A stretch of 64,000 nucleotides of DNA from Pseudomonas fluorescens (lineage in GTDB: Bacteria > Pseudomonadota > Gammaproteobacteria > Pseudomonadales > Pseudomonadaceae), in contig NZ_OZ024668.1 in assembly GCF_902497775.2 (NCBI RefSeq), positions 1,945,826-2,009,825 on the forward strand. The letters are read 5' to 3'. Below, piece by piece: positions 8,733 to 19,578 of this stretch; the stretch's first letter is position 1, and each line of letters opens with the position of its first letter. The notes beneath the pieces were generated by a model that was not told the DNA's origin, ran no database searches, and worked only from the letters and a program-made list of their open reading frames with translations. The translations under genes were made by a program, and so were the position numbers.

Positions 8733-9707
8733 TCAGGGCGTGAGGATGATCGCGCCCTGCGAGCGTCCTTGTTGCAGGTCTTCATGAGCCATGGCGGCGT
8801 CGGCCAAGGCATAGCGCTGCCAGATCTGCGGGCGAATGATACCTGCCGTCAGCGTTGCCAGCACCTTCTGGGCACGCTGCTGGTACTCGGCAGCGGTTGC
8901 CGTGTGCGCGGCCAGCGACGGCCGAGTGATGAACAACGAGCCCTTGGCGTTCAGCGTGCTCAGTTCGATGGCCGGCGGCGCACCCGAAGCCATGCCGCAG
9001 GACACCAGCAAACCGCGCGGGCGCAGGCTGTCCAGCGAAGCCTCGAACGACAGCCGGCCAATCGGGTCGTAGACCACGTCGAGCTTGCGGCCCTGGGTCA
9101 GGTCCAGCACCTGCGCGGCCAGGGTCGCGGCGTCGAACACCAGCACCTCGTCGCAACCGGCGGCGCGGGCGCGGGCGACGCTGTCCGGTTTCGAGACCAC
9201 GCCAATGACGAACGCGCCCAGGTGTTTGGCCCACGGCACCAGCAACTGCCCCAAGGCACCGGCCGCGCCGTAGATCATCAGCCGCGTGCCGGGGCCGACC
9301 GGGTAGGTGCTGGTGAGCAGGTACTGGGCAGTGATGCCCTTGAACAGCACGGCGGCGGCTTCGTCCAGGCCGAGAGTGTCCGGCAGTTTGACCAGCCGCT
9401 CGGCGGGGTACAGCCGCGCGCTGGCGTAGGCCCCCAACGGCCCGGTGGCATAGCCGACGCGGTCACCGACGGCGACGTCGCTGACCCCGCGCCCTACCGC
9501 CGCCACGGTCCCGGCGCCTTCCAGGCCAAGGCCCGACGGCAGGGCGATGCGCACTTCGCCCTTGCGCTGGCTGACATCCAGCGGGTTGACGCCGATGGCC
9601 GCCTGCTCGAGCCAGACCTCGCCGGGGCCGGGTGCTTGCGCGGTGGTCTGTTCAAGGTGCAGAACGGCTGGGGCACCGGTTTGCTGAAGGCGGACTTGCA
9701 TGACCAT
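8733..9707 (-). CDS. Zinc-independent quinone oxidoreductase (QorA-type)
   Basis: 324 residues of the medium-chain dehydrogenase/reductase superfamily without structural zinc cysteines. The cofactor-binding motif reads YGAAGALGQLL (about residues 146-156), the AAxGxxG-type Rossmann turn of NADPH quinone reductases, and the C-terminus LQQGRSQGAIIL is typical of Qor. It should reduce quinones or alpha,beta-unsaturated carbonyls with NADPH in the cytoplasm. The start is the ATG at 9707 with AGGAA upstream; a second ATG lies two codons later. Confidence 0.88.
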   Translation of the reverse strand: MVMQVRLQQTGAPAVLHLEQTTAQAPGPGEVWLEQAAIGVNPLDVSQRKGEVRIALPSGLGLEGAGTVAAVGRGVSDVAVGDRVGYATGPLGAYASARLYPAERLVKLPDTLGLDEAAAVLFKGITAQYLLTSTYPVGPGTRLMIYGAAGALGQLLVPWAKHLGAFVIGVVSKPDSVARARAAGCDEVLVFDAATLAAQVLDLTQGRKLDVVYDPIGRLSFEASLDSLRPRGLLVSCGMASGAPPAIELSTLNAKGSLFITRPSLAAHTATAAEYQQRAQKVLATLTAGIIRPQIWQRYALADAAMAHEDLQQGRSQGAIILTP

Positions 9708-9862
9708 GGTTTGGGTTCCTGGAGCACGGTTGGGATGTGACCGAGGATAGGCAGTGGATATTTTCGCAGCAATAAGGCCGGGTGCAGATGATTGCTGCAA
9801 GTACTGCACTAATAGTGGGAGCGTTTCAGGTTCCGCCCTTGTAGGCATGCTCTGATGCCCAG

Positions 9863-9918
9863 GTTTAAACAGGTGGCAACTGCGCAGCGCTAAACCGGTG
9901 CATGCCGGCTGTTTAAAC
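9863..9918. promoter_or_regulatory. Inverted repeat GTTTAAACAG / CTGTTTAAAC upstream of urease
   Basis: Two perfect 10-base arms at 9863-9872 and 9909-9918 are separated by 36 bases in the 378-base gap between qor and ureD. Each contains the palindrome GTTTAAAC. The pair could be an operator for a dimer of dimers or a cruciform-forming site. The rest of the gap contains no convincing gene. Confidence 0.5.
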
Positions 9919-9940
9919 AAACCCCTCCAGCGCGCCATCT

Positions 9941-9956
9941 TGGCCCGCTATGTGCT
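9941..9956 (+). promoter_or_regulatory. Candidate sigma-54 (-24/-12) promoter for the urease operon
   Basis: TGGCCCGCTATGTGCT has GG at 9942-9943 and GC at 9954-9955, ten bases apart, as required by RpoN, and agrees with TGGCACG-N4-TTGC at nine of eleven positions. Transcription would start near 9967, about 120 bases before ureD. Urease in pseudomonads is known to be nitrogen-regulated through RpoN/NtrC, which fits, but no convincing paired NtrC site was found upstream. Confidence 0.5.
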
Positions 9957-10085
9957 TTGCCTCACCCATCGATTGCTGATCGATTGGTCAAACCTGCACG
10001 TCGCTGCATTCGCTTGAGCGCGTAGGTTGTTTCTTGCAAATGCGTCTGTCGCCGAGTAGGTGCAACGTTTACTGGAACCTGAGGC

Positions 10086-10919
10086 ATGTCGCTCCCCGAA
10101 ACCCCCGACCTGGTCACCGCTGATGCCGGCTGGCGCGCCGAGCTGAGGTTGCGTTTCGTCCGGGGCGAGACCAGGACCTGTATTGGTGCGCGGCGCCATT
10201 TCGGTCCTCTTTTGGTGCAGCGGCCGTTCTACCCCGAGGGTGCGCCGTGCCACGTCTATGTGCTGCACCCGCCAGGTGGCGTGGTCGGTGGCGACAAGCT
10301 GCTGCTCGATGTGCACCTGGAGCCGGGCAGCCATGCGCTGCTGACCATGCCCGGGGCGACCAAGTTCTACCGCAGTGGCGGCCCGACCTCGATCCTCAAG
10401 CAGCATTTTTACCTGGCCGAACACAGCACTCTCGAATGGTTGCCCCAGGGCAGTATCTGCTTTGCCGGCGCCAGGGTGCGCCTGGAAAACCGTTTTACCC
10501 TCGCGCCCGGCGCCCGTCTGCTGGCCTGGGAAACCCTGTGCCTGGGCCGCCCGGTGATGGGCGAGACGTTCAGCCACGGCGCGCTCGACAGCCGCCTGCA
10601 CATCGAAGTCGCCGATGACCCGGGCCTGCACGAGCGCCTGCGCATCGACGGCGGGCAGTTGGAGAAACTCGCCGGCTTCCCCCTGCAAGCGACCTTTTGT
10701 GCCTACCCGGCCAGCCGCGAACTGCTTGACCAGAGCCGCGCCCTGCTTGAAGACCTTGGCGCTCCCGCTGGCGCAACCTTGCTCGGCCAACTGCTGGTGG
10801 TGCGCCTGCTCGACCACGACAACCAACGCCTGCAACTCACCCTGCAGCGGCTCTGGCACGCCTTGCGACCCGCCGTGGTCGGCCTGGCGCCATGCCCGCC
10901 GCGTATTTGGGCCACTTGA
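10086..10919 (+). CDS. ureD: Urease accessory protein UreD (UreH)
   Basis: 277 residues with the UreD hallmarks: FGPLLVQRPFYPEG near residue 40, the LHPPGGVVGGDKL segment and GATKFYRS. UreD binds apo-urease first and, with UreF and UreG, opens a tunnel for nickel delivery. It opens the operon and is separated from ureA by nine bases. Start ATG follows CTGAGG closely. Length is normal for the family. Confidence 0.95.
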   Translation: MSLPETPDLVTADAGWRAELRLRFVRGETRTCIGARRHFGPLLVQRPFYPEGAPCHVYVLHPPGGVVGGDKLLLDVHLEPGSHALLTMPGATKFYRSGGPTSILKQHFYLAEHSTLEWLPQGSICFAGARVRLENRFTLAPGARLLAWETLCLGRPVMGETFSHGALDSRLHIEVADDPGLHERLRIDGGQLEKLAGFPLQATFCAYPASRELLDQSRALLEDLGAPAGATLLGQLLVVRLLDHDNQRLQLTLQRLWHALRPAVVGLAPCPPRIWAT

Positions 10920-10928
10920 GAGAAGACC

Positions 10929-11231
10929 ATGGAGCTGACCCCGCGAGAGAAAGACAAACTGCTGCTGTTCACCGCCGCGCTGTTGGCCGAGCGGCGCCTG
11001 GCCCGTGGCCTGAAGCTCAACTACCCGGAAGCGGTGGCCTTGATCAGCGCCACGGTGATGGAAGGCGCACGGGACGGGCGCACGGTGGCCGAGCTGATGA
11101 ACCTGGGCCGCGAGGTGCTGCGCCGTGATCAGGTGATGGCCGGGGTCAGCGAGATGATCCCCGATGTGCAGGTCGAAGCGACCTTTCCCGACGGCACCAA
11201 GCTGGTCACCGTCCATGACCCGATCGTCTAG
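10929..11231 (+). CDS. ureA: Urease subunit gamma
   Basis: 100 residues, the exact usual length of bacterial UreA. It opens with [20 protein letters not shown] and contains the conserved [10 protein letters not shown] stretch. The gamma subunit packs on the catalytic alpha subunit in the (alpha-beta-gamma)3 complex in the cytoplasm. A ribosome site GAGAAGA precedes the ATG. Confidence 0.97.
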   Translation: MELTPREKDKLLLFTAALLAERRLARGLKLNYPEAVALISATVMEGARDGRTVAELMNLGREVLRRDQVMAGVSEMIPDVQVEATFPDGTKLVTVHDPIV

Positions 11232-11240
11232 GAGCGCAGG

Positions 11241-11554
11241 ATGATTCCCGGAGAAATGCAGGTTGCCGACGGCGACATCGAACTCAATGCCGGCCTCGCG
11301 GTGATCAGCGTCACCGTCGCCAACCACGGCGACCGGCCGGTGCAGGTCGGCTCGCACTATCACTTTTATGAAGTGAACAACACCCTGGTGTTCGAGCGCG
11401 AACCAACCCTGGGCTTTCGCCTGGATATCGCCGCTGGCACCGCCGTGCGCTTCGAGCCGGGCCAGGCACGTACCGTCAACCTGGTGCCGTATCGCGGCAA
11501 GCGCGAGGTCTACGGCTTCCAGGGCAAGGTCATGGGCAAGCTGGGGACGCAGGC

Positions 11555-11558
<4 letters not shown>
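11241..11558 (+). CDS. ureB: Urease subunit beta
   Basis: 105 residues with conserved [17 protein letters not shown] and the C-terminal GFQGKVMG region. It is the second structural subunit of urease. Start ATG follows TAGGAG. The last four bases overlap the ureC start (ATGA), giving translational coupling. No acetyltransferase gene sits between ureA and ureB, although some pseudomonads carry one there. Confidence 0.96.
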
Positions 11559-13258
<1,700 letters not shown>

Positions 13259-13267
13259 GGAGCGAGC

Positions 13268-13747
13268 ATGATCCTGTTGACCCGTCGCCTGAGCGACGCC
13301 GCCACGGTAAGCGGCACCGTCACCCTCACCGTCGACACGCGGATCAAGAGCCGCGTGCGCGTCACCCTCGACGATGGCCGCGAGGCCGGCCTGATGCTTG
13401 AACGCGGCCAGCTGCTGCGCGGTGGCGAACTGCTTGGCGAGGAGCAGGGCGGCGAGGTGATTCGCGTGCTGGCGGCGGCCGAGCAGGTGTCCAGCGTGCG
13501 CTGCGCCGATCCGCTGTTGCTGACCCGCGCCGCCTATCACCTGGGCAACCGCCATGTACCGCTGCAGATCGAGGCCGGCCTGGTGCGTTATCAGCACGAC
13601 CATGTGCTCGACGAGATGGTCCGCGGCCTGGGCCTGGAGGTGACGGTCGAGCAGGCGCCGTTCGAGCCTGAAGCCGGTGCCTACCAGAGTGCACCTCACA
13701 GCCACAGCCACAGCGACCACCTGTTCGTGCGCGTCGCTCAGCACTGA
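13268..13747 (+). CDS. ureE: Urease accessory nickel metallochaperone UreE
   Basis: 159 residues: an N-terminal peptide-binding domain followed by the metal-binding domain with GNRHVPLQIE, and a short histidine-rich tail HSHSHSDH that can hold extra nickel. UreE hands nickel to UreG in the maturation complex. The ATG at 13268 follows AAGGAGCG. Confidence 0.95.
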   Translation: MILLTRRLSDAATVSGTVTLTVDTRIKSRVRVTLDDGREAGLMLERGQLLRGGELLGEEQGGEVIRVLAAAEQVSSVRCADPLLLTRAAYHLGNRHVPLQIEAGLVRYQHDHVLDEMVRGLGLEVTVEQAPFEPEAGAYQSAPHSHSHSDHLFVRVAQH

Positions 13748-13769
13748 TTTTTGATAAGGAGATTGCCCG

Positions 13770-14315
13770 ATGAAAAAGCTCATTACCCTCACACTGCTGC
13801 TGGTTGCGCTTCCGGCCTTGGCCCACCCCGGCCATGACGCCAACCCGCTGCAGGACGGTTTGCTGCACCCGCTGACCGGCCTCGATCACTTGCTCATGCT
13901 GCTTGGCACCGGTGTGCTCGCGGCCCTGACCGGGCGTACCCTGGTGCTGCCATTGCTGACCTTGGGCGCGATGTTCGGCGGCGCGCTGCTGGGCCACCTG
14001 TTCGGCGGGGTGATCGGCATGGAACAGATGATCATCGGCTCGCTGCTGGTGGCCGCCGCCGCGCTGCTGTTGCCCAGCCGCCAGCTGTTGCTGGCCCTGG
14101 CCATGCCGCTGTTTGCGCTGTTCCACGGTTGGGCCCACGGCGTTGAAGCCAGCCCGGGCGCGTTCTGGGTATTCAGTGCAGGTTTCGTCACCGTCAGTGG
14201 CCTGCTGTTGCTGGCAGGCTTTGCCGTCGGTTGCCTGGTGCGTCGGCACCAGGGCTTGCAGAAAGCCTTCGGTGGCGGCCTGTTGGCCGGCGCCGCGCTG
14301 GTGCTGGCGGGCTGA
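13770..14315 (+). CDS. ureJ: HupE/UreJ family nickel permease
   Basis: 181 residues, with a cleavable or first-helix hydrophobic N-terminus and about six membrane segments. The family motif HPGHDA...HPLTGLDHLL with paired histidines and aspartate, implicated in nickel transport, is visible at residues 19-45. It lies between ureE and ureF inside the operon and probably supplies nickel across the inner membrane. Its stop overlaps the ureF start by one base (TGATG). Confidence 0.9.
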   Translation: MKKLITLTLLLVALPALAHPGHDANPLQDGLLHPLTGLDHLLMLLGTGVLAALTGRTLVLPLLTLGAMFGGALLGHLFGGVIGMEQMIIGSLLVAAAALLLPSRQLLLALAMPLFALFHGWAHGVEASPGAFWVFSAGFVTVSGLLLLAGFAVGCLVRRHQGLQKAFGGGLLAGAALVLAG

Positions 14316-14989
14316 TGAGTCGCGACCTGAAACTGCTGCGTTTGCTGCAACTGGCCAGCCCGAGCCTGCCGGTGGGTGGTTTCACCTATTCGCAAGGGCT
14401 GGAGTGGGCGGTGGAGGCCGGCTGGGTGCAGGGCGCCGAAGGCTTTCGCGCCTGGCAACGCCAGCAGATCGACGACACCCTGTGCCGCCTCGACTGGCCG
14501 TTGCTGGCGCGGCTGTACCAGGCCTGCCTGGAGGATGACGCCGAGGCGTTTGCGCGCTGGAGCCGGTTTTTGCTGGCCAACCGCGAAACCGCCGAACTGC
14601 GCCTGGAAGAACGCCAGCGCGGCATGGCCCTGACCCGGTTGCTCGACGGCTGGCAACTGGGCCAGGCGCCCGAATGGCGCGCCTCGCTTGAGCTCAGCCA
14701 GCTCGGTGGCATGGCCTGGCTGGCGGTGCACTGGGGTATCCCGCTGGCTGATCTGGCCCTCGCGCACGGCTATGCCTGGCTTGAAGGCGCGGTGATGGCC
14801 GGGGTCAAGCTGGTGCCGTTCGGCCAGCAAGCGGCGCAGACCCTGCTGCGTGACTTGAGCGTAGCCTTGCCCGCTGTCCTGGCAACTGCCCTGGCCCTTG
14901 ACGATGACCAGCTCGGCGGCGGCCTGCCGTTGCTGGCGATCGCTTCGGCGCGCCACGAAACCCAATACACCCGATTGTTCCGATCCTGA
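14315..14989 (+). CDS. ureF: Urease accessory protein UreF
   Basis: 224 residues starting at the ATG that overlaps the preceding stop. Conserved features are [18 protein letters not shown] at residues 12-29 and the C-terminal region ending in [12 protein letters not shown], which forms the UreD-contact. UreF acts as the scaffold and GTPase-coupling factor in urease activation. Confidence 0.95.
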   Translation: MSRDLKLLRLLQLASPSLPVGGFTYSQGLEWAVEAGWVQGAEGFRAWQRQQIDDTLCRLDWPLLARLYQACLEDDAEAFARWSRFLLANRETAELRLEERQRGMALTRLLDGWQLGQAPEWRASLELSQLGGMAWLAVHWGIPLADLALAHGYAWLEGAVMAGVKLVPFGQQAAQTLLRDLSVALPAVLATALALDDDQLGGGLPLLAIASARHETQYTRLFRS

Positions 14990-14999
14990 GGAAACCCCC

Positions 15000-15620
15000 A
15001 TGCAAAGCTATCAGCAACCCCTGCGCGTTGGTGTCGGCGGCCCGGTCGGCTCCGGCAAGACCGCGCTGCTCGAAGCGCTGTGCAAGGCCATGCGCGACCA
15101 TTATGAAATCGCCGTGGTGACCAACGACATCTACACCAAGGAAGACCAGCGCATCCTCACCGAAGCTGGCGCCCTGGCCCCCGAGCGCATCGTCGGGGTG
15201 GAAACCGGCGGTTGCCCGCATACCGCGATCCGCGAAGATGCCTCGATGAACCTGGCAGCGGTGGAAGAACTGGCGCGCACGTTCGGCAACCTCGAAGTGA
15301 TTTTCGTCGAGAGCGGCGGCGACAACCTCAGCGCCACGTTCAGCCCGGAACTGGCCGACCTCACCGTCTACGTGATCGACGTTGCCGAGGGCGAGAAAAT
15401 TCCGCGCAAGGGCGGGCCGGGCATTACCAAGTCGGATTTTCTGGTGATCAACAAGATCGACCTGGCGCCTTACGTCGGTGCTTCGCTGCAGGTGATGGAA
15501 AAGGACACCCAGCGCATGCGCCCGGAACGGCCCTGGACCTTCACCAACCTCAAGACCGGGCAGGGCTTGCAGCGGGTGATCGATTTCATTGTCGAGCGGG
15601 GGATGCTCAAGGTGCGGTGA
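15000..15620 (+). CDS. ureG: Urease accessory GTPase UreG
   Basis: 206 residues, SIMIBI-class GTPase. The P-loop GPVGSGKT is at about residues 14-21, the nickel-binding CPH motif appears in [11 protein letters not shown], and [15 protein letters not shown] and [10 protein letters not shown] complete the signature. It uses GTP to drive nickel insertion into urease. The ATG at 15000 follows TGAGGAAAC; longer upstream starts would overlap ureF. Confidence 0.97.
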   Translation: MQSYQQPLRVGVGGPVGSGKTALLEALCKAMRDHYEIAVVTNDIYTKEDQRILTEAGALAPERIVGVETGGCPHTAIREDASMNLAAVEELARTFGNLEVIFVESGGDNLSATFSPELADLTVYVIDVAEGEKIPRKGGPGITKSDFLVINKIDLAPYVGASLQVMEKDTQRMRPERPWTFTNLKTGQGLQRVIDFIVERGMLKVR

Positions 15621-15654
15621 TCTTCAAAAGCATCGCGGGTCAAGTCGAGGCGTC

Positions 15655-15707
15655 GCAGCGCCGCTCCCACAGGATTGCGCGGACATTGGGGGAGCTGGCT
15701 TGCCAGC
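15655..15707. repeat. Paired REP-like elements after the urease operon
   Basis: GCGCCGCTCCCACAGG (reverse orientation) and GGGGGAGCTGGCTTGCCAGC (forward orientation) form an inverted REP pair in the ureG-mddA gap, a common transcript-end position in this genus. The hairpins may act as terminator or mRNA-stabiliser for ureG. Confidence 0.7.
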
Positions 15708-15732
15708 GATTCTGTCCCTGCGGTTTCGAACT

Positions 15733-16482
15733 TTATTTACGCCCCCAGAACGGCAACAACATCCCCACCCGCCGCTGATACTGCCGATACTGCTCGCCAA
15801 ACAGCTGGTGCAAATCCTTCTCCTCCAGCAGCGTGCCGATCAGGATGTACAAGGTGCTGACCGTGGCAAACAGCAGATGCCCGACGGTCATGTGCGGCGT
15901 CGCCCAGAAGGTCATGACAAACCCCAGGTACAGCGGGTGGCGCACCAGCTGGTACAGCCAGGGTGTCTTGAAGGCGAAGGCTTCTGCGCGGTGCGGGCGA
16001 AAAGGGTCCAGGGCCTGCTTGAGGCCGAACAGTTCGAAGTGACTGAGGAGGAAGGTGGCCAGCAGGACGATGATCCAGCCCAGCCAGTAAAGGCCGTTGA
16101 TCAGCCCCTGGGCAGGTTGGGCCTGGACATCCCACAAGGTTAGCGGGATGGGCTGCCAGAGCAGGAACATCAGGCTCAGCGCCAGGCTGCTGAACAGCAC
16201 GTAGGTGGCCCTTTCGATTGGCGCCGGTACCCACTGCAACCAGAACCGCTTGAAGCCCTTGCGCGCCATGCCGCTGTGCTGCAGGGCGAACAGGCTGATC
16301 AGCAGCACGTCGATCGCCACCGCGAAGTACCACGCGGTCGACGGCCCTGAGTTGATGTCCTTGAGAACCTGCGGGGGGCCGATAAAGCCCACGAAGTACA
16401 CCAGCACCAGCATGGAAAACAGGTAACAGACCAGGCTATAGAGCAAACCGAGGCATTTGCGCAGCAGGGATGTCTCGTCCAT
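15733..16482 (-). CDS. mddA: NnrU/isoprenylcysteine-methyltransferase-like membrane protein, probable methanethiol S-methyltransferase
   Basis: 249 residues with about five to six membrane segments. Motifs ALQHSGMARKGFKRFW, PIERATYVL and YQLVRHPLYLGF followed by LLEEKDL match the membrane methyltransferase fold in which the RHPxY and EE residues bind S-adenosylmethionine. Within this fold the HSxMAR plus PxERxTYVL pattern is the one I associate with MddA, which methylates methanethiol to dimethyl sulfide. The assignment to MddA rather than another NnrU relative is from recall. The gene is alone, convergent to ureG. Confidence 0.6.
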   Translation of the reverse strand: MDETSLLRKCLGLLYSLVCYLFSMLVLVYFVGFIGPPQVLKDINSGPSTAWYFAVAIDVLLISLFALQHSGMARKGFKRFWLQWVPAPIERATYVLFSSLALSLMFLLWQPIPLTLWDVQAQPAQGLINGLYWLGWIIVLLATFLLSHFELFGLKQALDPFRPHRAEAFAFKTPWLYQLVRHPLYLGFVMTFWATPHMTVGHLLFATVSTLYILIGTLLEEKDLHQLFGEQYRQYQRRVGMLLPFWGRK

Positions 16483-16670
16483 GAGGGGCTCCTTTCAGTC
16501 AGCACCTGAACGTCCTGCTCAGGTGGCTGGCAATGGCTGAACCCTTAACCCTAGACCAGTAAAACTGCCGCCAAGCCAAGTGGGGCAATCAGCCGCTGCT
16601 CAACTTTGCGCGGCGAGCCTGCTAGAGTCGCCACCCCCAACGACTCGAATCCATGCAGGAGGCAACTTTG

Positions 16671-17156
16671 ATGATGTGCAGTCAGTGCGGCAAGGACCAC
16701 GCCGATGACCTGGGTGAACTGGCATTCCGGCGTCCGGATGCGTTGTTCGCACTTAGCGCCGAGGAGCGTGAGAGCAAGGTCAGGGAAAGCAACGACTGGT
16801 GTGTGATCGCCGGCGAGCGGTTTTTCTTGCGCGCGCTGTTGCCGCTGGCCGTGGCGCAACTGGACGATAGCTACTGCATCGGTATCTGGGTCGAGCTGCA
16901 GCCGAGGGATTTCGAGCGGGTTTGCGAGCTCTGGAGCGATGAGCAGCAGGCCGCCGAGCCGCCGTTTGCCGTACGCCTGGCCAACAGCATTGCCAACCTG
17001 CCAGAAACCGTCGGGCTTGAAGGCCTGCTGCAATTGAGCGGGCCGACGTCGCGCCCCAGCGTGACCCTGACCGCCAGCAGCCACCCGTTGGCGATGGAAC
17101 AGGCCAACGGGATTTCCCTGCACCGCGCGCATGAGTACAGCGTGGTATTTGCCTGA
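16671..17156 (+). CDS. DUF2199 domain protein
   Basis: 161 residues with an N-terminal CSQCGKDH zinc-ribbon-like motif and the DUF2199 pattern (RRPDALFALSAEER, CVIAGERFFLRALLPL, GIWVELQPRDFERV). The function of this domain is unknown. Start is set at the ATG at 16671 because AGGAGG lies eight bases upstream; an in-frame ATG at 16653 would put this site inside the gene. It appears monocistronic. Confidence 0.75.
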   Translation: MMCSQCGKDHADDLGELAFRRPDALFALSAEERESKVRESNDWCVIAGERFFLRALLPLAVAQLDDSYCIGIWVELQPRDFERVCELWSDEQQAAEPPFAVRLANSIANLPETVGLEGLLQLSGPTSRPSVTLTASSHPLAMEQANGISLHRAHEYSVVFA

Positions 17157-17179
17157 AGGGCTCAGGTTTTTGCGTGGCC

Positions 17180-17509
17180 CTAGATATCAGGTCCATAGTG
17201 CACCCCCAGCCACACCGTGGCCTGGCTGCTGTCGGTCCACTCGACCCGATGCCGGCAGTGCGCCGGGATGTCGATAAAATCCCCCGGGCGCAGCACCCGC
17301 TCGGCAGGTTCATGCTCCAGCCGCAAGCCGGCAGACCCGGCCAGCAACACCACCCATTCGCCCTGCGCCTGGTTGTACCAGAACCCCGGCGGGCTGGCCT
17401 GGCCGTGGGAGACGATGCGCTCGATGCGCAGCCCCGGGCGGGCCAGCAGGGCCTGGAAGTGTTCTTGCACGGCCGGAGCGGGAAGGGGATCAAACAGGTT
17501 GTCGAGCAT
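17180..17509 (-). CDS. Small cupin-domain protein
   Basis: 109 residues, one cupin barrel: PGFWYNQAQGEWVVLLAGSAGL gives motif 1 and PGDFIDIPAHCRHRVEW gives motif 2, with histidines available for metal binding. These small cupins are widespread and uncharacterised. The protein is likely cytoplasmic. It faces away from the M14 peptidase gene, with about 70 bases between their starts. Confidence 0.8.
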   Translation of the reverse strand: MLDNLFDPLPAPAVQEHFQALLARPGLRIERIVSHGQASPPGFWYNQAQGEWVVLLAGSAGLRLEHEPAERVLRPGDFIDIPAHCRHRVEWTDSSQATVWLGVHYGPDI

Positions 17510-17582
17510 GATGGTCTGGCTCTCGTCTGGTTACACTTTGTGGTTTAAGGTGGGCACCTGCCACTCATGACAGGGATTGATC

Positions 17583-19487
17583 ATGAAACACCCGCTTTTG
17601 CAGCCCCTCGTTGTCGCGATGTTGCTGGGCGCTGCCCTGCCTGCGCTGGCGGCATTGCCCAGCGCGCCGTCCTACATCGACGATAGCGCCTACTCGCCGG
17701 CGGCCAAGCAGCGCATCCTGCCGCCGATGTTCGCCCAGACCCTGGCCAGCACCCGCTACCTTGCCAAGCCGGACAACCCGCTGATCACCCAGGCTGAGGC
17801 CAGCGAATTCCGTCAGACCAGCAACTACGACGAAACCCGCGCCTACATGACCCGCCTGGCCGCCGCCTCCGGGGGCAGCATCGTGCTCAACGACCTGCCG
17901 GAGAAAAGCGCCGAAGGCCACCCGATGCTGATGGCCATTGCCTCCCTTGAGGTCGACAAGTCGCCGGCCGGGCTCAACGAGTCGGGCAAGCCGACGATTC
18001 TGGTCGAGGCACAGATCCATCCTGGCGAAGCCAATGGCAAGGATGCAATGTTCATGTTGTTGCGCGACATGACAACCGGCGACAAACCGCTGGCGGCGTT
18101 GCTGGAGAAGGTCAATATCCTGTTCATTCCCACCGTCAATGTCGACGGTGACCTGCGCCGCAGCGCCTACGGGCGGATCAACCAGAATGGCCCGGATGAA
18201 ACCGGCTGGCGGGTCAACGGCCTGAACTACAACCTCAACCGCGACTTCACCAAGCTCGACAGCGCCGAGATCCGCAATGTCGCCTGGGTGTTCAACACCT
18301 ACCAACTGAGCTTTTTTGCCGACACCCACTCCACCGACGGTGCCATGTACCCCTACGACAGCTCCTACTGCCACAACGGCAACGGCTGGTCGCCGGCCAG
18401 CAGCGCCTGGATGGACAACGTCATGCGCGCGCCGGTGTACCAGGCGCTGCAAGCCGATGGCCATGTGGTGCATGAGTGCATCAGCCTCAACAGCAACCAG
18501 GACCCGAGCCAGGGTTACTACCCGTACCGCAGCGACTATGCGCGTTTTTCCAACCAGTACGGCGACATCCGCAACGTGCCGTCGATACTGATCGAGCAAC
18601 ACGCCTTGCACCCGTACCAGACCCAGGTGCTGGGCAACTACGTGATGCTCAAGAGCATGTTCCAGGTGATCGGCGATCAGGCGGTGTCGCTCAACGAAGC
18701 CATCCGCCAGGACCGCGAGCGCCTCGAAGCCCAGGAGCAGGTGACCCTGACCTGGAAGCCAGGCAAGGCCATGAGCACCGCATTTACCGTCGGCGACTAC
18801 CGCTATGAGCAATCGCCCATCACCGGCGCCAAGACTATCGTCTGGAGCAACACGCCGAAAAAGCTCACGGTGCCAGTGACCGGCAACACCGAGCCCGACC
18901 TGGTGGTCAAACGGCCCCGGCAGTACGTGGTGCCGGGGCAATGGCGCGAGGTGATTGCCCGGCTCAAGGCCCATGGCATCCACATGACCACCCTCGACAA
19001 GCCGACGCCGATTGCCGTCACGCTGTATCGCATGGACGAGGTGAAAGTGGCCGGCGGCTTCGAGCCCGATCGCACGCAACGCAACCAGATCCCGGGTTAC
19101 GAAGGGCGCTTGCTGGTCAACGGCGTGGCCAAACCGCTGGAGCGCTTGCAGACCTTCCCGGCCGGCTCGGTGCTGATCGATACCGACCAGCCGTTGGGGG
19201 TGCTGGCGGTCAACTTGCTGTACCCCGAGAGCCCCGACTCGTTCTGGGCCTGGGGCTTTTTCAACGCGACCCTGGTGGCGGCTGAAGAGCCGGAGGAGTA
19301 CGTAATGGAGCCGATGGCGCGCAAGATGCTCGCCGAGAGCCCTGAGCTCAAGGCCGAGTTCGACAAGAAGCTCAAGAGCGACAAGGCCTTTGCCGCCAGC
19401 CCCGGCGCACGCCTGCACTGGTTCTATCAACGCACGCCGTTCTATGACGTCAACGCGTTCGTTTACCCGGTGGGCGCGGTGTACTGA
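17583..19487 (+). CDS. Exported M14-family zinc carboxypeptidase
   Basis: 634 residues with a signal peptide (MKHPLLQPLVVAMLLGAALPALA). The catalytic domain shows the zinc motif IHPGEANGKD (HxxE, around residues 145-150), the NVDGDLRR loop, the NLNRDF substrate-binding motif and ADTHSTDG with the third zinc ligand histidine. A C-terminal region of about 200 residues of beta-rich character follows. It should cleave C-terminal residues from peptides in the periplasm. The start is the ATG at 17583 after CAGGGAT; an in-frame TTG two codons earlier is less likely. Confidence 0.85.
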   Translation: MKHPLLQPLVVAMLLGAALPALAALPSAPSYIDDSAYSPAAKQRILPPMFAQTLASTRYLAKPDNPLITQAEASEFRQTSNYDETRAYMTRLAAASGGSIVLNDLPEKSAEGHPMLMAIASLEVDKSPAGLNESGKPTILVEAQIHPGEANGKDAMFMLLRDMTTGDKPLAALLEKVNILFIPTVNVDGDLRRSAYGRINQNGPDETGWRVNGLNYNLNRDFTKLDSAEIRNVAWVFNTYQLSFFADTHSTDGAMYPYDSSYCHNGNGWSPASSAWMDNVMRAPVYQALQADGHVVHECISLNSNQDPSQGYYPYRSDYARFSNQYGDIRNVPSILIEQHALHPYQTQVLGNYVMLKSMFQVIGDQAVSLNEAIRQDRERLEAQEQVTLTWKPGKAMSTAFTVGDYRYEQSPITGAKTIVWSNTPKKLTVPVTGNTEPDLVVKRPRQYVVPGQWREVIARLKAHGIHMTTLDKPTPIAVTLYRMDEVKVAGGFEPDRTQRNQIPGYEGRLLVNGVAKPLERLQTFPAGSVLIDTDQPLGVLAVNLLYPESPDSFWAWGFFNATLVAAEEPEEYVMEPMARKMLAESPELKAEFDKKLKSDKAFAASPGARLHWFYQRTPFYDVNAFVYPVGAVY

Positions 19488-19578
19488 CCGGGTATCAATC
19501 GGTCTGAAATCGGTATTGGTGCTGAGCAAAAACGGTGATCTATAAAGGCGCTGGTCTTCCCGCCTGAGCCTTTATTGC

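Noticed and set aside
9881..9902. NtrC site upstream of urease
   Set aside because: A GGTGCA half-site exists at 9897-9902 but the matching left half agrees at only three of six bases.
17565..19529. A 654-codon minus-strand frame opposite the M14 peptidase
   Set aside because: The peptidase has a signal peptide and zinc motifs; the antisense frame shows none and is a GC-bias artefact.
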